Assembly (NCBI GenBank): GCA_041494885.1
Contig: JBGQBO010000021.1
Location: 28,338 to 92,337 of the forward strand
Direction of reading: 5' to 3'
Origin: JAIQFV01 sp041494885
GTDB taxonomy: Bacteria > Acidobacteriota > Terriglobia > JAIQFV01
DNA length: 64,000 nt
The notes beneath the pieces are model-generated. The model was not told the origin of the DNA. It did no database searches and saw nothing but the letters and a program-made list of their open reading frames with translations. This document shows positions 54,757 to 62,913 of the stretch, in pieces (the stretch's first letter is position 1; each line of letters begins with the position of its first letter). Both the position numbers and the translations under genes were made by a program.

Positions 54757-55581
54757 GGGAAGGGTGAATCAACCCATTCGTTTGAAGGAGTACATGCCAG
54801 AGATTGACGTGTCATTCTATGCTTCAACACGGAACCATGCAAGGGGCAGATGAGCTGGGGGATTCCTGGAGAAAGTCCGCGACAAATGGGAAGGAAACAG
54901 GAGTCTCGACAATTTGTTGGCGGCAAGAGCCGAACAAATCGAGCCGTGAGGAGCGCGGGGCCAAGTATCAGCGCCGGCCCTCGGACCGGAACTGTGGCTG
55001 CCTTCGCCGGGCAGGTTCTTTTCGCCGTGAGGATTTGCTTCCGCTTGCCCGCGATCCAAATGGAGTTGCGCCCGCATTTGGGAGATATGCAAGCCCGGAG
55101 GGCTGTCAGATTGTAGCCCCACCTGATGCTCCGCGCTCTTTGCGGAGCGAGGGTGGGGTTGGGCGGAGAAAAAAAATCAGAGCCCCGCTTGCGGGGCGAA
55201 AGGATTTCTCCCTGGAAAGAACTAATTAGGGAATCCGCTTTATGCCCGACAGCCGTTCAGTTCTTCCGTTTTACATCAATAAGAAGAAAGAGGTACCGAG
55301 GACTGAAAATCAAGTGTGCGAGTATAGATGTGATGGGCCCACGCTCGAGACTCCCGTCGCGCCAAGTGAAAAAGTGGTAGAGAAATGAGATGTGTTTGGA
55401 ATTGTTTTTCGGACCGTGAATCTTTCTTTCACCCTGCAAGCGGGGCTTGGTTGTTTAGGGGGGGGACCGGTACCCCGCCCTCGCCCTCCCGCGTTGGACG
55501 CGGGAAAGGGCTCAGGCGGGGCTACAGTCTTCTTTGCCCTCCGGGCCTCCGGAGTGCCTCCCACTTCGGAAGTCTCACCGC
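54757..55581. other. Long intergenic region with a MITE-like element and G+C hairpins
   Basis: About 825 bases between minus-strand genes. It contains the terminal-inverted-repeat element at 55181-55447 and a further G+C inverted pair (TACCCCGCC near 55471 and GGCGGGGCTA near 55517). Open frames here show no family resemblance. Confidence 0.55.
55181..55447. mobile_element. MITE-like element with 22-bp terminal inverted repeats
   Basis: AGCCCCGCTTGCGGGGCGAAAG-type ends at 55181-55202 and, inverted, at 55426-55447 match at 20 of 22 positions. The A+T-richer interior of about 220 bases has no coding capacity. Target-site duplication not seen. Confidence 0.5.
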
Positions 55582-55872
55582 CTAATGACGCCACCAGTCA
55601 TCCCGGTCCCGGTCGCGATAGTGGTTGTAATACCTATTGTCGCGATCGTTGCCGCAGCGGTTCAGGATCTGATTGAGCTCAAAGCGCTCTTGATTTGCCT
55701 GCCGGCTCCAGGGTCCAAAACGACGCACGGCTCGATCAAGGTCACGCTGCTCTTTTTGTATTTTGGAGTGGCATTTATTGTAACTCCACTGTCCCGCCTC
55801 GGCGATTCCCGTTCCGCCAAGCAAGAGCACCGCACCCAAGGCAATGCTTGCAACTTTTGATCTGATCATCAT
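55582..55872 (-). CDS. Small secreted, charged protein of unknown function
   Basis: 96-aa exported protein. Signal peptide about 1-27 (SIALGAVLLLGGTGIAEAG), then a short helical region with two Cys (NKCHSK and LNRCGND) and a C-terminal Arg/Asp/Tyr/His-rich tail (YYNHYRDRDRDDWW). GGGAGGTAGGT directly precedes the ATG at 55872, so the longer upstream frame is rejected. Function unknown. Confidence 0.65.
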   Translation of the reverse strand: MMIRSKVASIALGAVLLLGGTGIAEAGQWSYNKCHSKIQKEQRDLDRAVRRFGPWSRQANQERFELNQILNRCGNDRDNRYYNHYRDRDRDDWWRH

Positions 55873-56199
55873 ACCTACCTCCCGCAGCGCCGGAGGCCCT
55901 CTGTCCCGCCCCCTCACCCTTCGCTGCCTGATAAAGGGATGACAACGGCACGCGATGAGTTGTATGAAAAATCGGACCCGTGCTCTCCTCCACCCCGGAT
56001 TCTCTAAATTAGCGAGAGCCTCCTTCAGGTGAAAGAAGGGGTCTTCTAAGAACACAACGACCTGCTCCCACTTGAATTCTAGGATTTAGAATAAATTATC
56101 AATCACGGCTCCTGATAATTGAGATATCTGGAAATAGCCATACAACCATCGGCCACCCTCACCGCTTCTCACTAGTGTGAGTAATTAGAGGAGACGACT
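55873..56199. other. Intergenic region upstream of the two-BON-domain gene
   Basis: About 330 bases between divergent genes, no recognised features other than A+T-rich sequence near 56080-56110 that may hold a promoter. Confidence 0.45.
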
Positions 56200-56829
56200 A
56201 TGAAGAAAAATTTTTTGAGATTCATCAATATTGCGATCGGGACATTCGCACTTGGGCTTTCGTTGTGCGTCCTCGCCATTCCGATCCATGCGGAGACGGT
56301 TTCAAACGATAGTGTCCAGGTCCATCGCGGGATCTATTCTCACGACCGGGACGCGCATTCGCAGAGCGTGTTGGCGGAACAGGTGCGCCATAAGCTGGCG
56401 ATGCTTCCCTGGTACAACGTGTTTGACTGGCTGGAGGGCGAGGTCAGTGCAAACGGTGAAGTGACGCTTCGGGGTCAAGTCGTGAAGCCCGTAACGAAAT
56501 CGGATGCGGCATCCAGCATGAAGCGCATCGAAGGGATCACGCGCGTCGACAATCAGATTGAAGTGTTACCGCTCTCTCCCAACGACGACCGGATTCGTCT
56601 GAGCGTGTACCGCTCCATCTTCAATTTCAACTCGCCCTTGTTCCGGTACTCGGAGGGCTCCGTGCCGCCGATCCATATCATAGTGAGAAACGGTCACGTC
56701 ACCCTGAAGGGGGTCGTTGCAAACGGGACGGATAGTCAGATGGCCTATATACGGGCCAACGAAGTCCCGGGGGTCTTTAGTGTGACCAATAAGCTTCAAG
56801 TGGAACAGTCCCGGCACAGGAATGGGTGA
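56200..56829 (+). CDS. Secreted protein with two BON domains
   Basis: 209-aa exported protein: signal peptide about 1-31, first BON domain about 55-125 (EVSANGEVTLRGQVV, EGITRVDNQIEVL), second about 130-203 (IIVRNGHVTLKGVVANG, VPGVFSVTNKLQVE). This is an OsmY-like arrangement, probably periplasmic and envelope related. AGAGGAGACGACT precedes the ATG. An intrinsic terminator follows. Confidence 0.9.
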   Translation: MKKNFLRFINIAIGTFALGLSLCVLAIPIHAETVSNDSVQVHRGIYSHDRDAHSQSVLAEQVRHKLAMLPWYNVFDWLEGEVSANGEVTLRGQVVKPVTKSDAASSMKRIEGITRVDNQIEVLPLSPNDDRIRLSVYRSIFNFNSPLFRYSEGSVPPIHIIVRNGHVTLKGVVANGTDSQMAYIRANEVPGVFSVTNKLQVEQSRHRNG

Positions 56830-56852
56830 GAATAAGCCAGGGCAATAAAGAA

Positions 56853-56895
56853 GAAAGGTGCATCCTTGGGAGGGATGCGCCTTTCTTTCTTTTTG
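56853..56895 (+). terminator. Rho-independent terminator after the two-BON gene
   Basis: GAAAGGTGCATCC pairs with GGATGCGCCTTTC (13 bp, one G-U) over a 7-base loop, followed by TTTCTTTTTG. It lies 24 bases after the stop codon. Confidence 0.85.
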
Positions 56896-56909
56896 GGACC
56901 GCACAAATT

Positions 56910-57139
56910 AATTCAAATTCCAATTTCCAAATTCCAAAATTCAAATAAAACCCAAATTCCAATATCCAATAACGTAGTTGCTTCCAGGACTGCTGAGTTT
57001 CATCTTTGAGAGATAGTTTGCAGGGCGGATTGAACAGCAGATTCTATCCTGCCTTGATCCACCGCAAAGGATCTCTGCGTTCCTTGGATTCTGGGATTTG
57101 GATTTTATTTGGAATTTGGATTTTGGTTTTTGGATTTTC
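56910..57139. repeat. Long inverted-repeat element, CCAAATTCCAAA family (copy D)
   Basis: Left arm 56910-56970 (CAAATTCCAATTTCC words), right arm 57085-57139 (TTTGGATTTTATTTGGAATT words). Same family as copies A-C. It lies between the terminator and tRNA-Lys. Confidence 0.82.
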
Positions 57140-57189
57140 CCGCGTGTATCCTCTCGCACCCGGGAATGAGGAAGGTAGTAAGCGGGATT

Positions 57190-57265
57190 TGGTGAGCCGT
57201 GCTGGACTCGAACCAGCGACCCTCTGCTTAAAAGGCAGATGCTCTACCTCCTGAGCTAACGGCCC
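57190..57265 (-). tRNA. tRNA-Lys (anticodon TTT)
   Basis: 76 bases including an encoded CCA. Acceptor stem GGGCCGT/ACGGCTC, D arm AGCTCAGGAGGTAGAGC, anticodon arm TCTGCCTTTTAAGCAGA with anticodon TTT, T arm GCTGGTTCGAGTCCAGC. Confidence 0.97.
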
Positions 57266-57282
57266 CACCGGGAGAGGGAGGA

Positions 57283-57312
57283 ATCATAGTCGAGTGTTGG
57301 GAGAGGTGTCAA
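57283..57312 (-). promoter_or_regulatory. Sigma70-type promoter of tRNA-Lys
   Basis: On the minus strand TTGACA (57312-57307) and TATGAT (57288-57283) are separated by 18 bases. The predicted start is about 10 bases upstream of the tRNA 5' end. The -35 overlaps the start of the neighbouring repeat element. Confidence 0.78.
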
Positions 57313-57545
57313 ATACGAAGAGGTGTCAGGTGCCAGGCGTCGGGTGTCAGGGGAGGAAGAATTAAAAGAGGTAGGAACTCAAGAGGCACTCAGCAGAGCT
57401 TTAGTTTAAGATTTGACAAGAGGAAGAAAATGGAGAGAGCCGTCGTCATCGCATGTCTGACTTCTGACTTCCGACCTCTGACTTCATTTCCCTGGCACCC
57501 GACACCTGGCACCTGACACCTCTCTCACACCTGACACCTGACACC
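57302..57545. repeat. Intergenic repeat element, GGTGTCAGGTGCC family (copy 3)
   Basis: Left arm near 57316-57353 (GGTGTCAGGTGCCAGG words), right arm near 57487-57545 (CCTGGCACCCGACACC words), with GACTTCTGACTTCCGACC words between. It reaches the 3' end of the C45-like gene. Copies 1 and 2 are at 14543 and 23880. Confidence 0.78.
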
Positions 57546-59020
57546 TACTCCCTCTTCCCAAACAGCGTCCACGGCTGGCCGGGCATATCGCGCAGGTACT
57601 TTTCCTGCCACTGGTATTCCGGATGCGCCTTGAGGAAATCCCTGGCGACAAAGGTCTGGCCGCAGGGATGGCCCATGGCCGCCCAGAATTTCATCTGGCC
57701 CGCCAGGGTTCCATCGATGGCCTTCGACTGCACCGTCCCTCCGGGATAGAACTTGCCCCACTCCCACTCCGGAGTTCCCCGCGCATCCCGGTCGACGTGG
57801 CCGCATAGCGTGTTGGCATCCGCTTCTTCTTTGTTTCGAAAGGTGTCGAGGTGGTTGGCCTCAAATTTCTTGGCGGATTCGACGTCTATTTTTCCCTTGT
57901 ACTGTTTCATCAACGATTCCCAACAGACACGCCGCGCGTTGGGTGAAGTGTTCTTTGCCTTGGTATCAAACGTCGTCTCCTCTTTGATCACCTTGGGATC
58001 GACAGGAAAGTTCGAGCCGACAAAATACCCGTCCTTCGTGCGTTCCAGGGGCGTGTTCTTGAGGCCCAGTTCGAGCCGGGCGATTTCGCCGGTCTTGTTA
58101 TCGCCGATCAGCCAATCATTGGCATAGCCGCCGTTATTGCCCTCGCGCATCGTGGCGACCCAGTCATCAATCGACCCGGCATACTGAATGGCCTTGCGCG
58201 CCCGAACAAATTCCGCGATGCCGTTGGGATCAAATCCTTCAAACTGGGTAATGGTGGTTTCCGTCACCATGATACCGGCATCGTTCACATTGAAATCATC
58301 GCCGCTGTGGATGAATCCGGGCATCGCATCCATCAGAACGCGATGTCCTTTCTCGGGGACCAGGTCCATGATCACGTTCCACCGCTCCCCCGTGACGTAG
58401 CTGGTCCAATTGTTATGGGACATCACGATCTTGCCGTCCTTGGTCCAGGAACCGGTGGCCACGAAGGCGCTGCAGTTGCCGGGCGCTTTATTTTTGGCGG
58501 CTTTGGGATTAGTTTTTGAGTTGAGCCACGGCACATAATAAAACGCCATTTCCTCCATCGCATTCATCGCCACAACGTCCCCGCGATCGATCTTATTGGC
58601 GCCCAGTTTCGCGTTGGCGCCCTTGACGATGCCATCGATCTCCTTCTGATATTCTTCAGGGGTTTTCGACCAGAACAGCTTGAGCGATTCGGTCCGATAC
58701 CAGTCCCAATTCTTTTTGGTGTCATGCTCCAGGACCATCGAGAGCGCCCCGCGCAAATCCAGGATCTCATTGGCCAATAGATAGCCATGCTGGTATCCCA
58801 CCACATCGGGAGCGCCTTCCAGGTGGACATAGATCCATCCGTTCTCCTCCCGGCGCGAGGCTTTCGCCATCATCTGATCCGAGGTCGGCGCCGTGACGGT
58901 GGCCTTCGTTTCCGTCTTGGGCTCCTTTTTCGAACAGGAGGACATAAAGAAAACCAGAAGGATACACGACCCCCAAAAGAGCATTCGCTTCGTGCCGGGC
59001 AATCTTTGATCGAATCGCAT
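57545..59020 (-). CDS. Lipoprotein hydrolase of the C45/phospholipase-B-like Ntn family
   Basis: 491-aa exported protein. Lipobox FFMSSC (C29). The Ntn-hydrolase nucleophile candidate is C183 in PGNCSAFVATG, with the following KDGKIVMSHNNW typical of acyltransferase (IAT/C45) and phospholipase B-like (PLBD) proteins. GYQHGYLLANEI and GDDFNVNDAGIMVTETTI are further conserved-looking segments. Autocleavage before the Cys would yield the active form in this family. ATG at 59020 follows AGGGGGATATTC. The substrate is unknown. Confidence 0.83.
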   Translation of the reverse strand: MRFDQRLPGTKRMLFWGSCILLVFFMSSCSKKEPKTETKATVTAPTSDQMMAKASRREENGWIYVHLEGAPDVVGYQHGYLLANEILDLRGALSMVLEHDTKKNWDWYRTESLKLFWSKTPEEYQKEIDGIVKGANAKLGANKIDRGDVVAMNAMEEMAFYYVPWLNSKTNPKAAKNKAPGNCSAFVATGSWTKDGKIVMSHNNWTSYVTGERWNVIMDLVPEKGHRVLMDAMPGFIHSGDDFNVNDAGIMVTETTITQFEGFDPNGIAEFVRARKAIQYAGSIDDWVATMREGNNGGYANDWLIGDNKTGEIARLELGLKNTPLERTKDGYFVGSNFPVDPKVIKEETTFDTKAKNTSPNARRVCWESLMKQYKGKIDVESAKKFEANHLDTFRNKEEADANTLCGHVDRDARGTPEWEWGKFYPGGTVQSKAIDGTLAGQMKFWAAMGHPCGQTFVARDFLKAHPEYQWQEKYLRDMPGQPWTLFGKRE

Positions 59021-59200
59021 GAATATCCCCCTATTTTGGAAAGAGAGTCTTTGAGAATTGTACTGGAGAATCTGCGCCAATCTGTGAAATCTGCGGATCG
59101 CTAAGTACTTTAATCGATTTGATGCGGAGAAGCACTTCAAAAATTCAACAAACTATGCTAATTTCGTAGGTCGCTTTTGTGGTATTGACTCGCTCCTTGT

Positions 59201-59267
59201 GCGCCCGTAGCTCAGCTGGATAGAGTCCGCCGCCGGCGGAAATCAGAAGGCCAAGCATTCGAATCCC
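59201..59267 (+). pseudogene. Defective tRNA-Arg copy 1 (anticodon arm replaced)
   Basis: Bases 59201-59225 are identical to the first 25 bases of the intact tRNA-Arg (acceptor 5' strand and D arm). The anticodon 5' arm and loop are replaced by TCCGCCGCCGGCGGA, then AATCAGAAGGCC resumes and a degenerate T arm follows; the acceptor 3' strand is missing. About 65 bases upstream are also duplicated before the intact gene. Confidence 0.85.
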
Positions 59268-59328
59268 TTCAAAAATTGAATGAATTGTGCTAATTTGCTA
59301 AGCCGCTCTAGCTGTTGTGTTTCCCTGT

Positions 59329-59405
<77 letters not shown>

Positions 59406-59420
59406 CGATGTTCCCCCTGG

Positions 59421-59470
59421 AATAGAAATAGTCCGCTGCCGTAGAAGTTCAGAAGGCCCGGCAATCCTCC
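59421..59470 (+). pseudogene. Defective tRNA-Arg copy 2 (central fragment)
   Basis: ATAGAAATAGTCCGCTGCCG-type sequence followed by AGAAGTTCAGAAGGCCCGGC resembles the D-arm end, replaced anticodon arm and variable loop of copies 1 and 3. It lies directly upstream of the GIY-YIG gene and lacks both acceptor strands. Confidence 0.55.
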
Positions 59471-59492
59471 TCCCCCGACACAGGACTCACTT

Positions 59493-59762
59493 ATGTTCAG
59501 CGTTTATGTCCTTCGAAGCGTGATGACCGGACGATTTTATACTGGGTACACATCGGATTTGTCGCACCGGATCGAGCAGCACAACCACGGAATCACAAAG
59601 TCAACCAAGCATGAGGGCCCGTGGGAGCTCGTCCACCAAGAGCATTTTGCGACGCGTTCGGAGGCGATGCGTCGGGAGCGCTATCTAAAAACCGGAAAAG
59701 GCCGTGAGGAGCTTAAGAGATTATTAGTTTTGGTTGAAGTCGTCTCACGCTCAGCTGGATAG
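59493..59762 (+). CDS. GIY-YIG nuclease-domain protein inserted in the tRNA-Arg locus
   Basis: 89-aa single-domain GIY-YIG protein (UPF0213-like). The core VYVLRSVMTGRFYTGYT holds the Tyr residues, LSHRIEQHN holds the catalytic Arg (R26), and TRSEAMRRERYLKTGKG holds the catalytic Glu. The last residues (SRSAG and stop) are encoded by the D-arm of defective tRNA copy 3, so the reading frame ends inside tRNA-derived DNA. ACAGGA precedes the ATG. Function is probably DNA strand cleavage; homing-like behaviour is inferred from position. Confidence 0.85.
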   Translation: MFSVYVLRSVMTGRFYTGYTSDLSHRIEQHNHGITKSTKHEGPWELVHQEHFATRSEAMRRERYLKTGKGREELKRLLVLVEVVSRSAG

Positions 59763-59819
59763 AGTCCGCTGGCGGCGGAAATCAGAAGGCCAGGTGTTCG
59801 AATCACCTCGGGCGCACCA
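59749..59819 (+). pseudogene. Defective tRNA-Arg copy 3 (3' part intact, anticodon arm replaced)
   Basis: Starts in the D arm (GCTCAGCTGGATAGAG), then TCCGCTGGCGGCGGA replaces the anticodon 5' arm and loop. From AATCAGAAGGCCAGGTG to the CCA the sequence equals the intact tRNA. The match to the intact copy continues 12 bases past the tRNA (CACCACnATGTTCCCCCT). Confidence 0.9.
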
Positions 59820-59838
59820 CTATGTTCCCCCTCGCCAT

Positions 59839-59917
59839 TTCTCGAATCCATCTGTGCCATCCGCGAAATCTGCGGATCAAACAAATGTCTAATGTCAGTG
59901 CCTGACCCGGGATCCTT
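59839..59917. repeat. 79-bp direct repeat, copy 1
   Basis: TTCTCGAATCCATCTGTGCC onward, about 90% identical to 59990-60068, both containing the word CCGCGAAATCTGnGGATCAA. A shorter relative (AATCTGTGAAATCTGCGGATC) lies at 59079-59099. Confidence 0.85.
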
Positions 59918-59989
59918 GTTTATCCATATGATATCAAATACATATTAACCGAACGCCCTCTGCGCCTTAGCGGTGAATATTCGCTTTTC

Positions 59990-60068
59990 TTCTCGAATCG
60001 ATCTGCGTCATCCGCGAAATCTGTGGATCAAACAAATGTCTAATCTCAGTGCCCGACCCGGCATCCTT
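59990..60068. repeat. 79-bp direct repeat, copy 2
   Basis: Second copy of the 59839-59917 repeat. Its right end reaches the higA stop codon. The pair is separated by 72 bases of unrelated A+T-richer sequence. Confidence 0.85.
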
Positions 60069-60369
60069 ACGCGTGAACCGGCGAGGGGCGTTTGAGGGTG
60101 GGGAGATGCCTGATGGATTTCCCTGCCTTCTTCTGGGCGAGACGCAGTTCGTAGAGGCTTTGCAGGTTCAGCCAGAACTCCGCGCTCGTGCCGAAGAAAT
60201 GGGCCAGGCGCAAGGCGGTGTCGCTCGTGATGGCACGCTGTCCGTTCAGAATGCCGGTGATGCGGTTAGTGGGCACGTCGAGTTGGCGTGCCAGTTCGGC
60301 GGCGCTCATGCCGAGTTCCTTTAGTTCTTCGGCCAAGTGCTCGCCTGGGTGGATTGCGGTCAGTGCCAT
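60067..60369 (-). CDS. higA: HigA-family antitoxin (XRE helix-turn-helix)
   Basis: 100-aa antitoxin. IHPGEHLAEELKELGMS is the HigA/VapI signature opening, followed by an HTH (about 20-60, SAAELARQLDVPTNRITGILNGQRAIT). It neutralises HigB and represses the operon. It follows higB by 15 bases; toxin-first order is usual for higBA. Confidence 0.93.
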   Translation of the reverse strand: MALTAIHPGEHLAEELKELGMSAAELARQLDVPTNRITGILNGQRAITSDTALRLAHFFGTSAEFWLNLQSLYELRLAQKKAGKSIRHLPTLKRPSPVHA

Positions 60370-60384
60370 GATGTTTCTTCTCTC

Positions 60385-60669
60385 CTAGTGATAATCGACA
60401 ATCTCTACATTCACAGGCCCCGCCGACCGGTCCGACCACTCGAAGCAGATCCGCCATTGATCATTGACGCGGATGCTGTGCTGACCTTTGCGGTCGCCAA
60501 CGAGCGCTTCAAAACGGTTGCCGGGCAGGGCGGCAAGATCTTTCAAATCCACGGCCGACTCCAGACGGTCAAGCTTCAGGCGTGCGGGGCGTTCCATCCC
60601 GGAAAATGCCTTGACCCGTTTCCCGGCGGCGAAGTCTCGGGTGCGCTTGTCCCTATAGCTGACGATCAT
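60385..60669 (-). CDS. higB: HigB-family toxin (RelE superfamily, ribosome-dependent mRNA interferase)
   Basis: 94-aa toxin. Opening IVSYRDKRTRDFAAGKRV and the closing segment GQHSIRVNDQWRICFEWSD are typical of HigB/RelE; LKDLAALPGNRFEAL is the central conserved part. It cleaves mRNA on the ribosome in characterised members. The ATG lies where the predicted transcription start falls, so the mRNA may be leaderless. Confidence 0.93.
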   Translation of the reverse strand: MIVSYRDKRTRDFAAGKRVKAFSGMERPARLKLDRLESAVDLKDLAALPGNRFEALVGDRKGQHSIRVNDQWRICFEWSDRSAGPVNVEIVDYH

Positions 60670-60674
60670 TAATC

Positions 60675-60703
60675 ATCCTAGCGTGAATTACGCGTTACGT
60701 CAA
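60675..60703 (-). promoter_or_regulatory. higBA promoter, leaderless
   Basis: On the minus strand TTGACG (60703-60698), 17-base spacer, TAGGAT (60680-60675). The -10 ends 6 bases before the higB ATG at 60669, so transcription would start at or next to the ATG. Confidence 0.75.
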
Positions 60704-60710
60704 GCGTAAT
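60687..60710. promoter_or_regulatory. Candidate HigA operator
   Basis: Inverted repeat ATTACGC (60687-60693) and GCGTAAT (60704-60710), 10-base gap, covering the -35 and spacer of the higBA promoter. Position fits autorepression by HigA (inference). Confidence 0.6.
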
Positions 60711-61247
60711 GACCTCGCGAGCGTCAGGATGGCTGGGCTCCGGTGGAATGGCGCGGAATGGCAAGGGTGAGGTCCCCGGATTTGCTCGGGACTGTCCGAG
60801 AGGCTGCGTCCTCCGCGCCCCTGCGGTGTGTCATCAATTGTCGAATGTCTTCGGGCAGCACCGCTCATGTCGAAGTCGTCCAGAAGCAGCTGGCCCGAGA
60901 GCCAGAGGGAGGGACGTGATGTCCGCCTGGGTTGCCAGTCGCGGGGGAAGGAAGCGGCTTAGGGGGCTAATTTTGAGGGCGAAAAGGGCCGTTTAAGCCT
61001 TAAAAACACCCTCTTTTTGAAATTATCCCCCCTCGTTAAACAACTTAGCTTGGTCCGGCCCCGTCATGAGGAGACTTGTTGTGTCGAGGGCAGTGGAAGC
61101 GTACGATGCGCGACAAAGAGGCCCAAATCGGAAATTCAGGCTCAATTCTTTCGTTGACGATAGGGCACGTTCAAGCGTAGCCTTCGCCCATCGCTTGCTG
61201 TCTCATACGGCCCCAGGCTTCGCTCGTCTTTTGCAGAGGAGGGTCAA
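60711..61247. other. Intergenic region upstream of the substrate-binding protein gene
   Basis: About 540 bases without a recognised gene. Open frames here show no family resemblance; the region may contain decayed DNA. Confidence 0.45.
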
Positions 61248-62213
61248 ATGTTTACCCGAGTGTTTACCTTCGTGCTGGCTCTTGGCTTCTTACTCTCTCC
61301 TTCGGACGCACAGCAGCCAGCCAAAATCCCGCGAGTTGGCCTCCTGTCGCCTGCAGATCCCATGTCTCCCTTGTTCGAAGCCTTCCGGCAGGGGCTCGCG
61401 GATCTCGGCTACGTCGAAGGCAAAAACGTCGTTATCGTGCCCCGATTTGCAAAAGGTCAGTACGAACAGTTTCCCGGGCTCGTTGCCGATCTGGTGCGGG
61501 AGAAGGTGGACGTCCTCGCCGTGCAGGGCGCGGTTTCCGTGCGGGCCGCCCGGAAAGCAGCCCCGGACATCCCCATTGTCTTTGCGGTCGTGGTCGATCC
61601 CGTGAAGGACGATCTGGTTACGAACGCGGAGCGGCCGGGCGGGAACATCACCGGTATAACTACCTTCGATTCGCAACAACCACGGAAGCAGCTCGAACTC
61701 CTCCGGCAGGTGGTTCCCGGACTTAAACGCGTGGCTCTCTTGGGCGATGCCGGCGTCTCCGATGCCCCGATGCATGCATGCGACGAGCAGGCGCGCGCCA
61801 TGGGTCTCGAGACCCTGCGGTTCCTGCTGACAGCGCCCAATCCCGACCTCGACGGTGCATTCGCCGCCATGCGGAAAGAGCATGCGGAGGCCTTACTGGT
61901 GCTGGAAGTGCCAGTCACGGGCGCCTACCTTAAGGAAATCGCCCAGCGCGCAGCCGGCAATCGCATCCCATCTCTGGCTTCGCCGAGTCGGCCTGATATG
62001 GGGCAACTCCTCGCTTACGGAACAAGCTTTAGTGATGGAATCAGGCGCATGGCGGTCTATGTGGACAAAGTCCTGAAAGGGACCAAAGCAGGCGATTTAC
62101 CCGTAGAAACGCTTGCACGCTACAAGCTGATTGTGAACCTGAAAACCGCCCAGGAGATCGGTCTCACCATCCCCCCCGAGGTGCTCCGGAAAGCAGACCG
62201 TGTGATCCAGTAG
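61248..62213 (+). CDS. ABC transporter substrate-binding protein (ABC_sub_bind/TrpX-like), orphan
   Basis: 321-aa periplasmic binding protein. Signal peptide about 1-21, then the PF04392-type pattern RVGLLSPADPMSPLFEAFRQGLADLGYVEGKNVVI, IPIVFAVVVDPVKDDLVTN, RPGGNITGIT and YGTSFSDGIRRMAVYVDKVLKGTKAGDLPVE (spread over the protein). In complete systems this partner delivers ligands such as tryptophan to a permease; no permease or ATPase is within the window. GAGGAGGGTCAA precedes the ATG. Confidence 0.9.
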   Translation: MFTRVFTFVLALGFLLSPSDAQQPAKIPRVGLLSPADPMSPLFEAFRQGLADLGYVEGKNVVIVPRFAKGQYEQFPGLVADLVREKVDVLAVQGAVSVRAARKAAPDIPIVFAVVVDPVKDDLVTNAERPGGNITGITTFDSQQPRKQLELLRQVVPGLKRVALLGDAGVSDAPMHACDEQARAMGLETLRFLLTAPNPDLDGAFAAMRKEHAEALLVLEVPVTGAYLKEIAQRAAGNRIPSLASPSRPDMGQLLAYGTSFSDGIRRMAVYVDKVLKGTKAGDLPVETLARYKLIVNLKTAQEIGLTIPPEVLRKADRVIQ

Positions 62214-62913
62214 GACCGGTCTTAAGCTTCAGGGTGCCTCTCGAATACGGCCCTTTGCAGAGCAATTGGAATTCTGCACCGAACCACGACACGCATTCAT
62301 TCGGCCGTAAAGTCGCGTAATCGTAAGCTACGTTCGGCGGATTGACCGAGATGTCCCGTCCGGATAGGTGTCGATAAATCGCCTTCCCACCAGTAATCGG
62401 CCCCGGCAGGCTAACTCCCGATTGGTCGGATAACCGGACAAATCCCCTCGGGGCTCCCGATCATGCTACAGGCTCAATCCAGCAAGGAAATCAATCTGAG
62501 GCAAGCTTGCCACGAAATCGGAGAGAAAAGTTTGGAAATCGTCCCCTTGGGCTCACCACTCATCCTTTTCATCCCCCAAGCGTTGTTCGCGGCTCTCAAA
62601 CTGCCCTCAGGGGAGCGATTTTTGGCGATGCCCAGCATCGATGACCAGTTTTGGACGGGTCATCAACAGGGGCTGACAAGTCTGCAGCCGCTCCCCACCA
62701 TCCTCCCGAGACCTTCCGTTTCCTGGCGTCGACCCTCTCCGGCCATCCGCGATCCCCTTTACAATCCCTATAGAACGCGTTAACTTTCACCCCGTACGCT
62801 GCGGTTCAGTTCAACCTGGTTTTATCCACCATGCCCCCACCATTTTATTCCAGTCTTCATCCGCGACGCCGGCATAGTGGATAAAACTGTATACGTTAGA
62901 AGGCTTCTACAAG
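62214..62913. other. Intergenic region
   Basis: About 700 bases with no recognised gene. A 106-codon open frame near 62463-62783 has no Shine-Dalgarno site or family resemblance and is not called. Confidence 0.4.

Noticed and set aside
57044..57268. Short protein frame reading through tRNA-Lys
   Set aside because: AQEVEHLPFKQRVAGSSPA is a tRNA translation artefact.
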